A stretch of 64,000 nt of DNA from Sclerodactyla briareus (GCA_026419785.1 JAODTK010005043.1:1-64000); one strand, 5' to 3'. Numbered from the stretch's first letter, positions 11,421 to 23,194 are shown. A program made the numbers and translations. The notes: generated by a model from the sequence alone, not told the origin.

Positions 11421-12545
11421 TGACCACTCATTTGGGTCTGGTCGAAAGACGAGGGGTTGCCCCTCCCCTTTGGGAAAATTTGAGCTCTTTTTTGGTGATA
11501 TGTTAGCATTATGTGCCTATATTTTCAGAAGCTTAATTTAATAACGTTTTGCTGATTGATTTGTCATAACATGCCAAACAAAAGAGGGACCGCGCCCTCG
11601 TTGCGCGGCGCTCTCGTTGCGCCCCTATGAATACGCCACTGGGTCATTATTATTAGGCTTATCCAGCGAGTGATCATAGTGCTCGCCGTTACATGCGTTT
11701 AAAATGTTTCGCATGTGTTGTTGGAGGACGAGTCAAAAGATCTTGGTCTCAAGACCGGTCTCGAGACCGATGTGAGGTTAATTAAGTTGTCTAAACTCGG
11801 GGCGCGGGCTCTAGACCCAGATTCAGGAACGCGAGCGAAAGGAAAAAAAAATCACGGAAGATCTCGAACTTTGGAGGAAGATATAGCTGACTTTGCCGTT
11901 GATGCAATGCACTACTGCCCCTTGTTTTCTCAATATCATCGGAATCCGCTCATTTCGAATAGCCAACAGCTAGGCCTAGCTAGTGTGTTTAAGATCCTCA
12001 GCTTGTTGAAATTGTGAATGACGGCGGCTGTCAGGAGAGGTGGCATTCCCATCGGGAGACTACACGACACCGTGCACACTTGTCAGCAAAGACCGGTGGA
12101 AATAGTGATTTTCTTGAAATACAACTAACACAAAAAATACCTCAAAGTGCAACTGCTCTCTGGAAAATTATTATAGTGTAAAGTCCTGCAAACAGTGGGA
12201 GTGGGAGGGTGGGGTGATCATCAGCCAGTGGGTACTAATGGGTTGTTCAAGACATTTATTTAATAATTTTGGCACTATCGCAGGGCTGCATTGTAATTTG
12301 TAACTAGGCCTACATTCTATGATATGCCACTTTTTCCCGAGAGTGCTCCAATTCTTACCATTATGATAGATCTGTTTTCGACAGATTATTTACCTGTTAC
12401 ACTTTTTTCATTGTTCGAAACGTTTTATTCGATGGCACTATGGCTCTCGTATACGATGTATACTATACAAGAAGCAGACTCCGCACGTACGGTACTGAAT
12501 AGTATAACTACAGACTAAACTTCCAAGCTTTTTCTACTTCGATAG
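11421..12545. other. Spacer upstream of exon candidate
   Basis: It contains a short palindromic cluster at about 11742-11768 (GGTCTCAAGACC, GGTCTCGAGACC). Otherwise no recognised element is seen. If the 12.5 kb exon is real, this would be its upstream intron. Confidence 0.4.
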
Positions 12546-12872
12546 CTGTCCCTGTTGAACATTAATCCACATTCTCACAAAATCCCCATGGACGTCTTGT
12601 ATTTCACTGCCTTCTGTAGAAAATACAGCATGCAGTCTTCTGCGGCTCAAGTTCAGAAGTCGGTTGCTGCGTTCCTAGCGTGGGTCCCTAATCACATTGG
12701 TTGTCCGCAAATAGTACCAGTAAATGTCGATGAACTATCAGTTTATGGCTTATATATGGAAGGAGTCCTTCATATGAATGTCACTAACCTCCCCGAGTTA
12801 CCGTCCCTTACACCTGTACACATTATGGGGTGGACGTTGCGGGATCCTTTCTCTGAGAACAATGCGCATGAA
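12546..12872 (+). CDS. Candidate exon; possible dynein heavy chain C-terminal fragment
   Basis: This is the best coding candidate in the window. A pyrimidine-rich acceptor (CTTTTTCTACTTCGATAG) precedes 109 uninterrupted codons that end exactly at GAA|GTAAGTAAAA, a consensus donor, so the exon would be phase 0 on both sides. The protein has a balanced composition. Near its C-terminal side is SVYGLYMEGV, then about 20 residues, then HIMGWTLRDP. Dynein heavy chains near their C-terminus carry a GL(F/Y/L)xEG motif followed ~25-30 residues later by a hydrophobic/MGW-like strand, dynein-2 type most closely. The N-terminal half (IPMDVLYFTAFC) does not match that family clearly. No neighbouring dynein exon was found; a microsatellite and a Helitron-like copy follow in the putative intron. 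The exon call is moderately supported and the family assignment is weak. Confidence 0.4.
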
Positions 12873-12971
12873 GTAAGTAAAACTTGGTGGCCGGGAACAA
12901 GAATTCCACTCTGCGTGATTTCATCTTTTTTGCCAAATTTTGTTGATCAGTACCACACTTGAGTAACAGAG

Positions 12972-13003
12972 AATGATAATGAGTAATAATAGTATTAATA
13001 GTA

Positions 13004-13092
<89 letters not shown>

Positions 13093-13103
13093 AATAATAA
13101 TAA

Positions 13104-13145
<42 letters not shown>

Positions 13146-13256
13146 TAATAATTAATAATAATAATAATAATAATATAATAATAATAATAATAAAATAATA
13201 ATAATAATAATAATAATAAAATAATAATAATAATAAAATAATAATAATAATAACAA
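12972..13256. repeat. (TAA)n microsatellite with an (AAC)n core
   Basis: About 285 bp of TAA/AAT triplets, with an AAC block near 13061-13089 and occasional extra-A interruptions (AAAATAATAA). Open frames across it encode poly-N, poly-I or poly-Y and are artefacts. A Helitron-like element lies directly against its right edge, and the triplet tract resumes on the other side. Confidence 0.95.
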
Positions 13257-14049
13257 CAAGACATGTGTAGGCGGGTAAACCGCCCACGTGTATATCCCGC
13301 TTTTGAGCAATCATTGGGAAGAAGTATCTAACACCCCATGAAGACCCCCATTTTGGTCAGAAACCAAGATAACTTCATCCACCAAGTTTGGGTATAATCC
13401 ATGGAAGTTAATCAGTAGCACATGAATTATGCAAATTTGACCCATGGTGGCTCTGACTTCTAACTTGGGTGAGAGGAATGAATGTAGCCCCAATCCACCA
13501 ATTTTGTTCAAATCTGACAAAGTTTGGAAAATCGCATAATTGGTAGCAAATTATGACTGCCGATGAACCTTGAAATGACCTCCACATTTTTCGGGATCAA
13601 CTATAGTCCCTCACATACCCCCTCGCCCTATCCCACCAAGTTTGTTCTCTTCTAATCTGACAAAGTTTGGAAAATCGCATAAATTTTCGAAAATTTGACA
13701 TTCGATGACCTTGAAATGACCTCCACATTTTTCGGGATCAACTATAGTCCCTACCCACCAGGTTTCGGTCAAATCTGACTAACCCTGAAAAATTCCGCGG
13801 GAATTATGCAAAATAGCGGACCCCAAGCATGCAGTGATGCCCACTTTCGATTTCATCCGAGATTCCACTAGGGCGGTCATGTGTACCAAGTTTCAGATCA
13901 ATCGGATAAAGCGTTTAAAGAGTTATTGCGCTAACGCCAAAGTTTCCAGCGGCGGCGGAGCCTGGGACGGCGGCGGCGACGACTGTGGGCGGGGCGGGCG
14001 CTACACTCCCAAAACCATAAAATCCTTGAACACTTCCAGTGTGCGGGGA
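13257..14049 (-). mobile_element. Helitron-like non-autonomous element, copy H5, inside a TAA microsatellite
   Basis: On the minus strand it starts TCCCCGCACACTGGAAGTG after ATTATA. The TTTATGGTTTTGGG box, the CGCCGCCGCC block and ~130 bp sub-repeats (TGACCTCCACATTTTTCGGG on the plus strand at about 13578 and 13707) follow. It ends GGCGGTTTACCCGCC, TACACATGT, CTTG, T. The terminal tetranucleotide is CTTG instead of the CTAG of other copies. TAA triplets flank both ends, consistent with insertion between A and T inside the microsatellite. It is one of the most complete copies. Confidence 0.8.
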
Positions 14050-14125
14050 TATAATAATAATAATGATAATGATAATATTAATAATAATAATAATAAAAAT
14101 AAAAATAAAAATAATAATAATAATA
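14050..14125. repeat. (AAT)n / (AAAAT)n microsatellite
   Basis: Imperfect AAT, GAT and AAAAT iterations. Most simply this is the right-hand remainder of the 12972-13256 tract split by the Helitron-like insertion. Confidence 0.85.
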
Positions 14126-14369
14126 TATTAGCTGCCTGTTTCAATTTCCCTTCGTTCGACATGTACAGCAGCCAACGTAATGAGAAACTGATTACAGGTG
14201 ATGGGAAGATATCCCTTCTGAGAAGGAATGTAAACAAGCTAGAAACTGGAGCGGGAGATGTGTTGGCAGATGAATGGCCTCTGGAATGGTTTACACTGTT
14301 GTTGTTAATAATGGGGTATTACCGGGAGTTAACAACACTCTTCACATTTATTGCAAAAAAAATGTAATC
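14126..14369 (+). other. Unassigned open segment
   Basis: About 78 codons are open on the plus strand after the microsatellite (reading SFDMYSSQRNEKLITG...). No acceptor-donor pair brackets them and no motif is recognised. Possible decayed coding or chance; not called as a gene. Confidence 0.2.
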
Positions 14370-14680
14370 CTCCCGAGCCAGTGGCATGTGACATCCACCC
14401 ACCAAGTTCCAACGTGTGCACGTACAGTTTAGAAGTTATGAGTGAAGGTGACGCAAACAGAAAAACAGACGAACGGAACGAACAAATGATTACACTATGG
14501 CAAAATGAATGTAGCTAAAGCCAAAGATAGTGACATGACTCATCCACCCACCAAGTTTCAAAACCTGATCGCATGTACGGTTTAGAATTCTTGAGTGTGA
14601 ATGCGACGAAACAGACAACAGACAACGAATATTACGACGAAACAAAACGGTTACACTATGCCATATTGTAGCTAGTGGCA
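14370..14680 (+). repeat. Interspersed repeat family G, two tandem units
   Basis: Two ~150 bp units each contain GACATSNACTCATCCACCCACC-like sequence, AAGTT(T)C, GCATGTACGGTTTAGAA, GAGTGNANG and an A/C/G-rich ACAGACGAACGGAAC tail. A reverse-complement copy lies at 20435-20640. The tail resembles a (TTCG)n/(CGAA)n simple repeat. Class unknown. Confidence 0.65.
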
Positions 14681-14689
14681 ACTGAAATG

Positions 14690-15120
14690 TAGTCTATCCT
14701 AGCCTAACGAACTGCACTAGAGCTGCTTTATCCCGCAGCTAACAATATATTGTAAATAGGTTTAACACTTACTAACGAAACATGAACGAACAATGGAATT
14801 ACGAATTTGAAATGCGAAAAAGAGGCGTTTTTCGAAATTTCTTAAAAATTAACGAGAGACCGGATTCCTGATGTTAAGAGGCAAGTCATTCCAAAGTCTT
14901 TGGTGCCGCTACTGAAAAAGCAACATCACCGTAGTAGCGTGTAAGAGATGGATTTTGCATAGAACCTTATTAAACAGAATCTGTGATCCGGAATGGGGCG
15001 AGCGATTGGCAGCGGGTTGTGTATAGACAGTGAGAAGATCTCTTAAGCAGGCAAGTAAGCTGGGGCCAGATCATGAAGACCTATGATAGTACACCTAACA
15101 TTTGAATATTACCTATAAAG
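14690..15120 (+). repeat. Possible non-LTR retroelement 3' region (low confidence)
   Basis: Contains the strings GGCAAGTCATTCCAAAGTCT, TTGGTGCCGCTACTGAAAAA and GCTGGGGCCAGATCATGAAG. These resemble the conserved non-coding tail of repeat families common in marine invertebrates. I recognise the style but cannot name the family, and only one copy is in this window. Confidence 0.3.
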
Positions 15121-16539
15121 ACCTATATGGTAGGCCGACGGACGGGCACACACTGGTACAGTGGTTTTAAGTAAACCAATCTCTCTGGACACCTGTATTT
15201 TCCCCTCCCCATATGCTGGTAATTGAACAATCCCATAGGATATAGGCTTGTATCATTTACAAGTTGGCCAGGGATTAAGAACAGATTGATACAAGTTTGA
15301 CTATTAACTGGTTGATGTAACATCGTTTTGGCGCCTCATATATAGAAGGTTCCTCCAGTTTTATCAGACCTAAATTCTTCCCAAGCAGAAGTATTGAGGT
15401 CATATGGAAATACTAAATGACTTCAATTAAGTTGAGTCAAGTACTCACTATTAAAGTTGCGTTAAACTCCTTCTGAGAAGGGTCTGGTAAGTAATCTCAC
15501 TCACCGACGAGGAGTGATTTTTTTGCATTTCTGTGCGACTCAATTATGTGGACTTCATACGAAGGAGCGGAGTGGGCAACATGCACGAGACGACTTTCTT
15601 CGACGTATACAACCGAAGGTTATTATGTTTAGTTAATACTTTGTAGTCAGGCCACAGGTTTACGGAGGACATTTGAGGATCTAGCAGTTTTCGCAATAAA
15701 AAAATATTCATATGGGGGAAGAAGGGGGCCCGGTCCAAGCAAAGCTTCGAGACCGACATAAAGACTATGTATGCAACCTTTACTATCACCAGGTTTTGTG
15801 ACTAGGAAAACGTCGGAGTTTATTCGCTTGGTTTCAATGGTTCAATTTCAATGTTAAATTTAGAGTGCATAGAACACATGTTGTTTTGCAAATTTGCATA
15901 AACAACAGCTGGAAAACTATAGAGTGCCGCCAGTGGGAAACAAGTGTTTTTGTGTAACAAACAAAATTATTGGTCACACAGTCATGGAGGGTTTTTCTGA
16001 ACCCCCACCCCCTCCCCCCACCGGTGTTGGAATTACGACACTGGTCTTGTTCAGCTCCAGATCGATACAGGTATAGAGCATCGCCACCAAAAGACGGACC
16101 AGTGGAAGAGACCGAGTCAGGAGGCCATGAAGGAACAAGAAAATCATGAGTGCCATGTGAGACGTCAAATGAGCGGGAAAGATGACGTAGACTATAGTGT
16201 GATCAGTTACGCTGTGCATCCAAAGGAACATTCCGGGTTCAGAGTTCCAGCTGCATTGGAACGGTTTTCCTAGGTGACGAACTTGCAGTGCGCGTGATGG
16301 GCGGATGGGCGAGTATTGGTACGTCTTCATTTAATGGTTACACTGTAATGCAGCTTGGTTTGTTTCGGGATATTTGCAGAGCGGAACGTTTGAAGGACAC
16401 TGCAAGGAATAATGATAAAGGGCTTAATACTTAGCTTAGGAGTTACAGTCCTTTGAGCTTTGTGCATGTGATTGCGCAAGATCGGAAAGGCATCCCATAG
16501 TTCAATAATAAATGATGTTATACTTGCACAACCCGGAAC
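15121..16539. other. Spacer with a hydrophobic minus-strand open frame at 15974-16330
   Basis: A 118-codon minus-strand frame encodes a hydrophobic stretch (TIVYVIFPAHLTSHMALMIF then LPLVRLLVAMLYTC) that could form two membrane spans. Its C-terminal part reads a poly-G/C tract as GGGGGG. Good splice sites are lacking at both ends and no receptor or transporter signature was found, so it is left as unassigned. No other gene seen. Confidence 0.25.
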
Positions 16540-16870
16540 CATAATACGTTTTTCACACATCAATTTCACTTTGGAGAAGCATTATTCTATGGGAAAGGTT
16601 TGATGAGTAGGTTAGGTGTGACTGGTGGTTTCTTCGCTAAGAAGGAAACGACAACAGAACTCCTGCGCTTTAATGTTGGGACTTAATCAACAAAAGGAAA
16701 CAATGAAAATTAAACATGAATTTCCACGGTTGTCCAAGTGGTACGTCATGCGTTATTTCACAATTAGGCCTGGATTTTCTCCCCAATTTCTCTGCATAAT
16801 GGGACTAAACTTCGAAAGCCCAGGATAACTCAACTAGAACATCGTATGAAATGGTTTGGCCCTATAGATA
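16540..16870 (+). repeat. Interspersed repeat family B, copy 2
   Basis: Partner of 7560-7905 in the same orientation, with the same ordered landmarks (ACAACAGAACTCCTGCG, TACGTCATGCGTTATT, CTCCCCAATTTCTCTGCATA, ACTAGAACATCGTATGAA). It lacks the downstream poly(A) seen near copy 1. A small piece of the same family (AAATTCTCAGCATAATGG) may also lie at about 63610. Confidence 0.65.
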
Positions 16871-17566
16871 TCGTTTTCCATTCCCCAGCGATATAACATC
16901 TGTTGTATCCAAGCCCTGCAGTTGTCCTTTGATGGACAGGTTGAATCGAGTCAAAAAGTGAGATAAGTGAGAAAATGGGTCAATGGAAGTTGGAGTTGTG
17001 GCAAATTGCATAATACAGTCACATTTTGGTCTCACATCTTACCAAACGTATGCTACGGTAGTAGAAATCGCAGGTCAATGATCAGGCCTTACGAATTTGA
17101 AAATTGGGCAAATGATCAGTAGGCTACGAGCCCCTGCGAGGGGGGGGGGGTGCTGGGGGGCTGCACAACCCAGATTTTATGATGGGGTGCGGAGCACCCC
17201 TACCGATTTCAGGTCATTTGTACGCCCCCTGTCGATTTTGAGCTTAAAGGATGTCATTGGATTCAATATTTGCACGAAAATTTGGTATCCCGGTTTTTCG
17301 AAATCAGCTGGACTGGTAAGTTGTCTTCAGTGTACTTGAGGTCTAACTAATTATTTATTATTTAGAGGGTTTAAAATTTTTGGTGAGAAGGCAGAAAGCC
17401 AAAGAAAAAAAAGAAGAAAAAAAATAGCGCCTGCGCGCGCGGTATCCGATATTTTCCGTTACAGTTTCAGTGGACCCACGGGAAAATAACATTGTCAGAT
17501 TCTGGCAATATATTTTTGTCTCCCTGAACTTTGTTCAAGGAAGACATATGGTACTTTGTTTGTGTT
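16871..17566. other. Spacer, no gene recognised
   Basis: Includes a G-rich patch at 17140-17165 followed by GGGGTGCGGAGCACCCC, a short inverted repeat near 17184, and an A-rich patch around 17400-17425. No supported exon. Confidence 0.4.
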
Positions 17567-17673
17567 GTGTCTGTCTGTCTGTCTGTCTGTCCGTCGTCTG
17601 TCTGTCTGTCCTGTCATGTCTGTCTGTCTGTCTGCCCGTTTGTCTGTCTGTCTTGTCTTCCTGTCTGTCTGTT
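17567..17673. repeat. (TGTC)n microsatellite
   Basis: Imperfect TGTC/TCTG tetranucleotides with interruptions. Cysteine/valine-rich frames across it are artefacts. Confidence 0.9.
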
Positions 17674-17689
17674 CCCTGTTCCGTTATGT

Positions 17690-18900
17690 GCGTTAATATC
17701 TCCTGAACCGTGGAAAGCCATCATGATGGACCTTTTTGTGGAGGTTGCGCGGTGACGAGTTGCCGATTGCTCCACTTTTCGTCCCAAAAGACCATACTCA
17801 TTTGCGCAAATTTGCATATTTAAGGGAAATTGGCCCGAAGCTTGTGTACCAGAAAATATCTCTTGATCGTAATGCATTGGTGATGCGTTTCAGGGTATAT
17901 AACAACTATGAATTGTCGCACGAACGATTAGATTCCTTGGCCATTATATATGCTGAATTAGGTAGTCCAATTTTGCCTAATTTCCTGCGATATTTTTGAA
18001 GTTCGTTGATTTTGACGAACTTGATGTAAATGGTTTATCTATCTCCCAATAACTTTTGACATTAGGGACGAGTCACCAAAGGTCATTTAATGTTACTACA
18101 ATGTGGATTTACCTAGTCAATTTGTCATAATTTATGCAGATTTTAAAGTTAGATGAATCCTCATGAAACGGGTGAATATGGTTGCCTTTGATCCCTGATA
18201 ATTTCACAACAGTGCAAAGGCACTTAGAAGGTCTTTATGTGAATATTTGCATAATTACGGCGCGATTTTTTCGAAGTTTTGTTAGATGGCCAATAAGACA
18301 TTGAAAGGTGCAAGTCAGGTGCTCGTAAGAGATTGTCATGGTAATTTGGTTCAGTGGAATTCAAACAAAACCCAAACCAAATCTAAAAGACAGTCAAAAG
18401 GTCAAAGGTCAAGTTTCAAGAAAAGTGCCTTATTTTGGGCTTACTGGCCAAAGAATAACACTGTCAATTTTGGGTATGTGATCGAGCTCTGTGGCTTCAT
18501 AGAGGAAACCCACTCCCGCTTCGATCGACACTGTTCTTCAGTTACAAGGGGCCAAATGTCGATTTGAATACCTTTTGGGCGATAGCAAGGGGCGTGGGTA
18601 GCTGATTACATACTGTCTTTCGCGGGGCTTGGGTGCATCACATTGAGGCAAGCATTTTTCATAAAATGTCTATGTCATCAAAGGTCATTCAAGGTCAAAC
18701 AAAACAAAAAACCCAAAAAAAAACTGGCCGAATAATAACATTTTTATTTTCTTTCTCTGGCAATAACTTCTAGTGACTGTGTGCGATATGGCGACATTGT
18801 GGGACATGCTGCATATTAGCACGGGTAACTTTCGCATAAAAAAACGTTCTCATTTAAAGGTCATTCAAGGGTCCCTTATGGCCCATAAACTTTCAATAAT
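17690..18900 (+). repeat. Degenerate tandem-structured repeat with AAGGTCATTnAAGGT units
   Basis: After the microsatellite, units of roughly 110-150 bp recur. They carry 'TTTGCATAATT', 'CTTGATG/CTTGGTG' and 'AAAGGTCATTnAAGGTC' motifs (for example at 18075, 18405, 18680 and 18855). The same style of unit occurs at 46640-47170 and inside the Helitron-like elements, suggesting a shared ancestral minisatellite. No coding support. Confidence 0.5.
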
Positions 18901-20434
18901 AACATTTCCTGCAACAGCCTCTAAAGACGGTATCTAACCTATTTAAGAATGGTAATCGTCTTGGGTAACCATACATGACCAGCAGATTCTGACCATCACT
19001 ATTATTATAGCAAGCCTAACTCGATAACAAAATGTGGCAGAACTATCTCTCTTTGAAGTTTCTCATTTCACCCCCAGGTATGTTTGATTTCCATTCATCT
19101 TACCATATTCCTATCTGTAACAGACAGAGATTTTGTCTATTGTCACAACCTTCCTTTTTACCTGAGGTCGCACTTCTGCTTGTTCAAGTACCTCTCATCG
19201 GGAATCCCAAGAGATTTGTTAGTGGCCTTCACCAGGCTTGTTCTACGGGGGGGGGGGGGGCTAGGTGGGGGCTAGGAGGGGGGGGGGCTTCAGCCCCCCC
19301 CCCACTTAAAAATCCTCCCAATCCCCCCAAAATTCCTCGTGTGCGTGAATCTTGCAGACGCAATTGCATATCGGAGGATCGTCAGAAGTTACGGTCAGAG
19401 CATTATTCTTTATTACGCCATGTACTACCTGAACTATAGATTTTTCATCCAGCATATTATTCGTAAGTTGGACATTTTCATCCCAAATGGGAAAAGCTCG
19501 GTCAGGATTATTCAGCATATTATTCGTAGTTGAAGACATTTTCATCATGAAGTCGAGGCATTATTTTCAGCATATTATTCGTAGTTGAAGACATTTTCAT
19601 CATGAAGTCTAGAGGCATTCCTGCACAGAAACTTGCAAGCCTAAATCTTGTACATAACTGGGTCGACCCCATGGGTCACTCCATACAGTGGGTCATCTTT
19701 GTAAATAAAATCTACTAGTGAAATGAATCCCTTTCGAGCTGGAGGTGCTCTTTGGTGCAGTTCGGGGTGTCGTTTGTGGTCCGCAGCCAGGACGTGCAAA
19801 TTTAGCTGCCAATAATGTTGCGAAAATTTGCATAATATCCTTTTCTGTAAAGTCAAAATAAGTTTCAAGCAAACCAAAAATTGAACCGTAGCAGAATGAC
19901 ACTGGACAACAAACAATGTCATGCTACAGAAAACACTTTTAAATTTAATAAGCCCAGCAAACCTACTTCAAGGTACTTCCTCCTCTGCTTTGACCACAGG
20001 CAGACAGCGAGTCCCCAATCATGGATTCCCTTCGATAATGTCGCCCACTCTAAAAACTTTTTGTCAACCAGAACCTGATCATTGCTCTAAATGGGAGGAT
20101 TATCCCACACCCAGAGGAAGCGAGAGAGGCCGTTCCGTGATCTGGCAGTCCCGGATTTTCAAACACTTTCTTGTACGGCCCGCGCCAACCTATGGTGGCG
20201 CTCTGCTTATATAGTCTACAAAACATTACCCCCCAAAAAAAAAAAAAAAAAAATATGTCCTCTAGAAACCGCCGCGCCTCCGTCACCAAAAATCCCTTGC
20301 CTGCTAAGGAATCTGTAAACAATGAATGGGGCTGGCCCAAATGATTGGTGCTTGCAAGCCTTAAAGCCAGCATGGTTAGGAATCAGGCCTCCATTATTTG
20401 ATTTTAGCTGCGGGAGAGCCAGCTCTACTAAAGT
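18901..20434. other. Spacer with simple tracts
   Basis: Contains long G then C runs between about 19247 and 19310 that form a potential G/C hairpin (GGGGGGGCTTCAGCCCCCCC), a short tandem array (listed separately) and an 18-base A tract near 20236. Several frames of 60-107 codons overlap here on both strands, none with a recognisable domain. Confidence 0.4.
19450..19615 (+). repeat. Three-unit tandem repeat, 55-63 bp period
   Basis: CAGCATATTATTCGTA begins units at 19450, 19513 and 19568, each followed by GTTG-GACATTTTCATC. Units 2 and 3 are nearly identical (both contain TTGAAGACATTTTCATCATG), so the last duplication is recent. Confidence 0.88.
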
Positions 20435-20640
20435 CATCTTTCTCCCCGTCTCCGTCCGTTCCGTTTTCGTTCGTTCGTTTCGCTCGTTCGTTCGTCCTTT
20501 CCTTCTTCCGCTCTGCTCGTCACGTTCATTCATAACTTCTAAACTAAACCATACATGCGATTCAGGTTGAAACTTGGTGGGTGGATGTAACTTGCTACTC
20601 GCTAGCCTTAGCTACATTATGTTCGCATAGTGTGAGTAGA
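20435..20640 (-). repeat. Interspersed repeat family G, inverted copy
   Basis: The reverse complement matches one unit of 14370-14680: ACATCCACCCACCAAGTTTC, GCATGTATGGTTTAG and GAAGTTATGAATGAACGTGA. It ends in a (CGAA)n-like tract (TTCG on this strand at 20467-20496). Confidence 0.65.
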
Positions 20641-22439
20641 TTTTAATTTAAATCCAATAATTACCCTAATTTCCAACTTTATTTGAGCTTCTCCTGCTGC
20701 AAACAATTTTGTTTAATTACGTCTACTCCATCCCTGCGAGCAGTGTTTACCTATCTATCGAGGTCCATTCTGCAGATAGGTTTTACAATAAAACCTATTG
20801 TCCAGGGGTGTTGATTTGTCTTTCCTCATCGCATCTCGCCTAGTTTACAGTAGACCCCCTGCCTCCGCAGATTTGCTTACATTAACACTCTCTGTCCAAT
20901 TCCTCAGTGTGGTGACCTAGAATGGGGGGCGTGCGCCCTCCCCCCCCCCCCCCCACCTAAATTCTGTTTGATGGTATTGTGGAGTGGTCAAACTATAACT
21001 ATGAGTGTCAACAATGTTAGATATTCTGTCTGTGGGAAGTGGTGTTTCCTCCCTGTTTCACTGCCACAGGCTTAGGAATGGGCACTGTAGCAAATTATCA
21101 GGCTAATGTGTAGACCTGTTCCAAGTCATTCCAGGTTATGACAGATGTCAGTAGAGGTCAGTTGAATGTGAACAAACAATAATGTTAAATGGCGAAAAAA
21201 TGCAGTGTATTTGCCACGAGAGTTTTTCTGCTGTCCGCAGCTACCAAGACGTCCGACTTGCACTTGTTCAGCGGGATTAGGGGAAGGGGTAGGGGGCTAA
21301 ATAGACTGTGTAGTTATATTGGAGCCATATTGTGCTTTGGTGTACATAAGTCATAGACCTCAACTTCTAACATGATAAACAGACTACGAATGACTAGTTT
21401 TATTGTTTGCTGTATTCTCGTGTGTTGAGAACCGTATTAGTTATCAGTTGTTAAGGAATAATGAATGAATATCACATCTATCTAATTAATTCAACTATAA
21501 AAAAAAAAAATGAACATTGCAATTACCTCCCCCTCCCCCACCCCCCCTCCCTCCCTCAGACAATGATGTATGGCCCAGGTACAACAGTAACCATAATGTG
21601 TGGTTAATGCAAGGTTATTGTGAACCTATTAAATTTAAACTGAAAATACTCTGGTGGGTATGGACCGATGGATACCTTTACTCCTCTCACATTCGTAACA
21701 TAGTACTGGGCAGTCACAGAGGTCAATTCACTGTGTCTATTTGCATAGTTTATTCTATTCAAACTTTTCAAAGTTGTCTATTTTCATGAAGCTTCAATGT
21801 GTATGGTCTGCATGAAGTCCTCTAAATATCACCTACTATTCACTGTGGGTTATTCAATGTGTATATTTACAATCATTCATACAAACATTCAAGCTTGTTG
21901 GAAATTCCCATGAAAAAACCTATTAAGGTGGTGGTCCACTATTTGTCCTGAGAAAAATAGGCTATGGACTTAGCAGTATTGGTGTCCCATTTGCATAATT
22001 TAGACATTTTATTCACATTTCACACAACGTATACTCCTTGGTAGACTGGTCAATAATCAGTTCCTTATGATTTGAACATGGTCACTGTATTAATAGGCCT
22101 TTCCTGTTGAATGTTAATACAACCTTAAAAGCATCAGATAGAATGAATAATATTCGCACGCGTGACTTATGGAGGAAAACACTATCGCGCAACCAGGCGG
22201 ACACTGGGGTGCGATCGCTTGTTGGTCCATACGTGTCATTTTTAAGTTTGGTGAACATATATAGGTAGGCCACGAGGAGAATTTAATCTGCGTTTAGGAT
22301 TGATTCATGCTGCACCACCCCCCCCCTCTCCGCTACAAAGGCCGGAATGCAACTGCGATTTTCAAAACACTGAACACAGTCTAGTCTACTTCTGAACCTG
22401 TTCAGGAATGGACACCATGATGAAGAAATGTAAGATTAA
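20641..22439. other. Spacer, no gene recognised
   Basis: Mostly AT-rich unique-looking sequence with a 15-base C run at about 20940 and C-rich patches at 21525-21556 and 22314-22327. No exon with both splice signals and a meaningful frame was found. Confidence 0.4.
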
Positions 22440-23030
22440 CATCGATCAGTTTTCGGATATTTACTGTCAATTTCAGTGATTGCATACTGCAATAAGTAGC
22501 GGGAAAGTGCCGCTCCCTGCCAATTGATGGGGGGGGGGGTGTCTGTAAGGGACTATTCTTGTCCGGTACGCGTAAACTGATGGTGACGCGAATTGTAATG
22601 AATAAAAAGTAGATCAGTTCCTCAAGAGTGTCTTGAGATATACCGGTACATTCAGAAATTTAATGTCAATTTTGGGGATGTTGCTTACTGCCATAAAACA
22701 TGGGAGCACCGTTTCCGGGCAATCTGGGGGGTTCCTAAGGCTAAAAATTTCCTCGTAACCTATACAGACCACTAAAGCTGGCCCAAATTGTAATGATAAA
22801 ACATCGATTAGTTCCTTCAAGAACGTTCTTGAATACAAATTTCTGAAAGTTATCGCCAATTTTAGAGGACGTTGCTCACTGCTACAGTGCGGGAATGCCG
22901 CGTTCCTGCATCTGCAGGGATATTAAAACGAAAAATTTCCCTTTTGCTACCTACGCGTCCACGATGGTGGCGGCGGGCCCGAAGTGTGAGGCATACCATC
23001 GATCAGTTTCATTAAAGAGCTTAGATTATT
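22440..23030 (-). repeat. Left array of ~197 bp tandem units
   Basis: Three diverged units repeat on a ~190-200 bp period. Each has TTACTGYMATAA, a GGGA-GCCGTTCC-like box, a CnTTTGGGGGG stretch, ACGCGTnnAC-GATGGTGGCG and TCGATYAGTTYC. Read in reverse complement they match the units at 23915-24845, for example GTTACGAGGAAATTTTTAGC against AGTACAAGGAAATTTGAGCC. Confidence 0.75.
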
Positions 23031-23194
23031 TGCTGATGACTGTGTGTTTTACAGAAGAAAGTCATAACAATAGTGATCACATAACCCTCCCAGAGCGATA
23101 TTAACACGCTAGTAATAAGCTGGCCAACATAAATGCTGATGGAGCTTCAATGCTAAAAAGTATTTTTGTTATTGCGTTTTACCCATGCTGAATG

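Noticed and set aside
12823-13314. Long open frames encoding poly-I, poly-Y or poly-N
   Set aside because: They simply translate the (TAA)n/(AAC)n microsatellite and have no gene context.
15974-16330. Two-span membrane protein (receptor-like) on the minus strand
   Set aside because: Hydrophobic but with no family signature and no plausible splice sites; part of it translates a G/C run.
17470-17755. Cysteine-rich secreted protein frames
   Set aside because: They read the (TGTC)n microsatellite (CLSVCLSV repeats).
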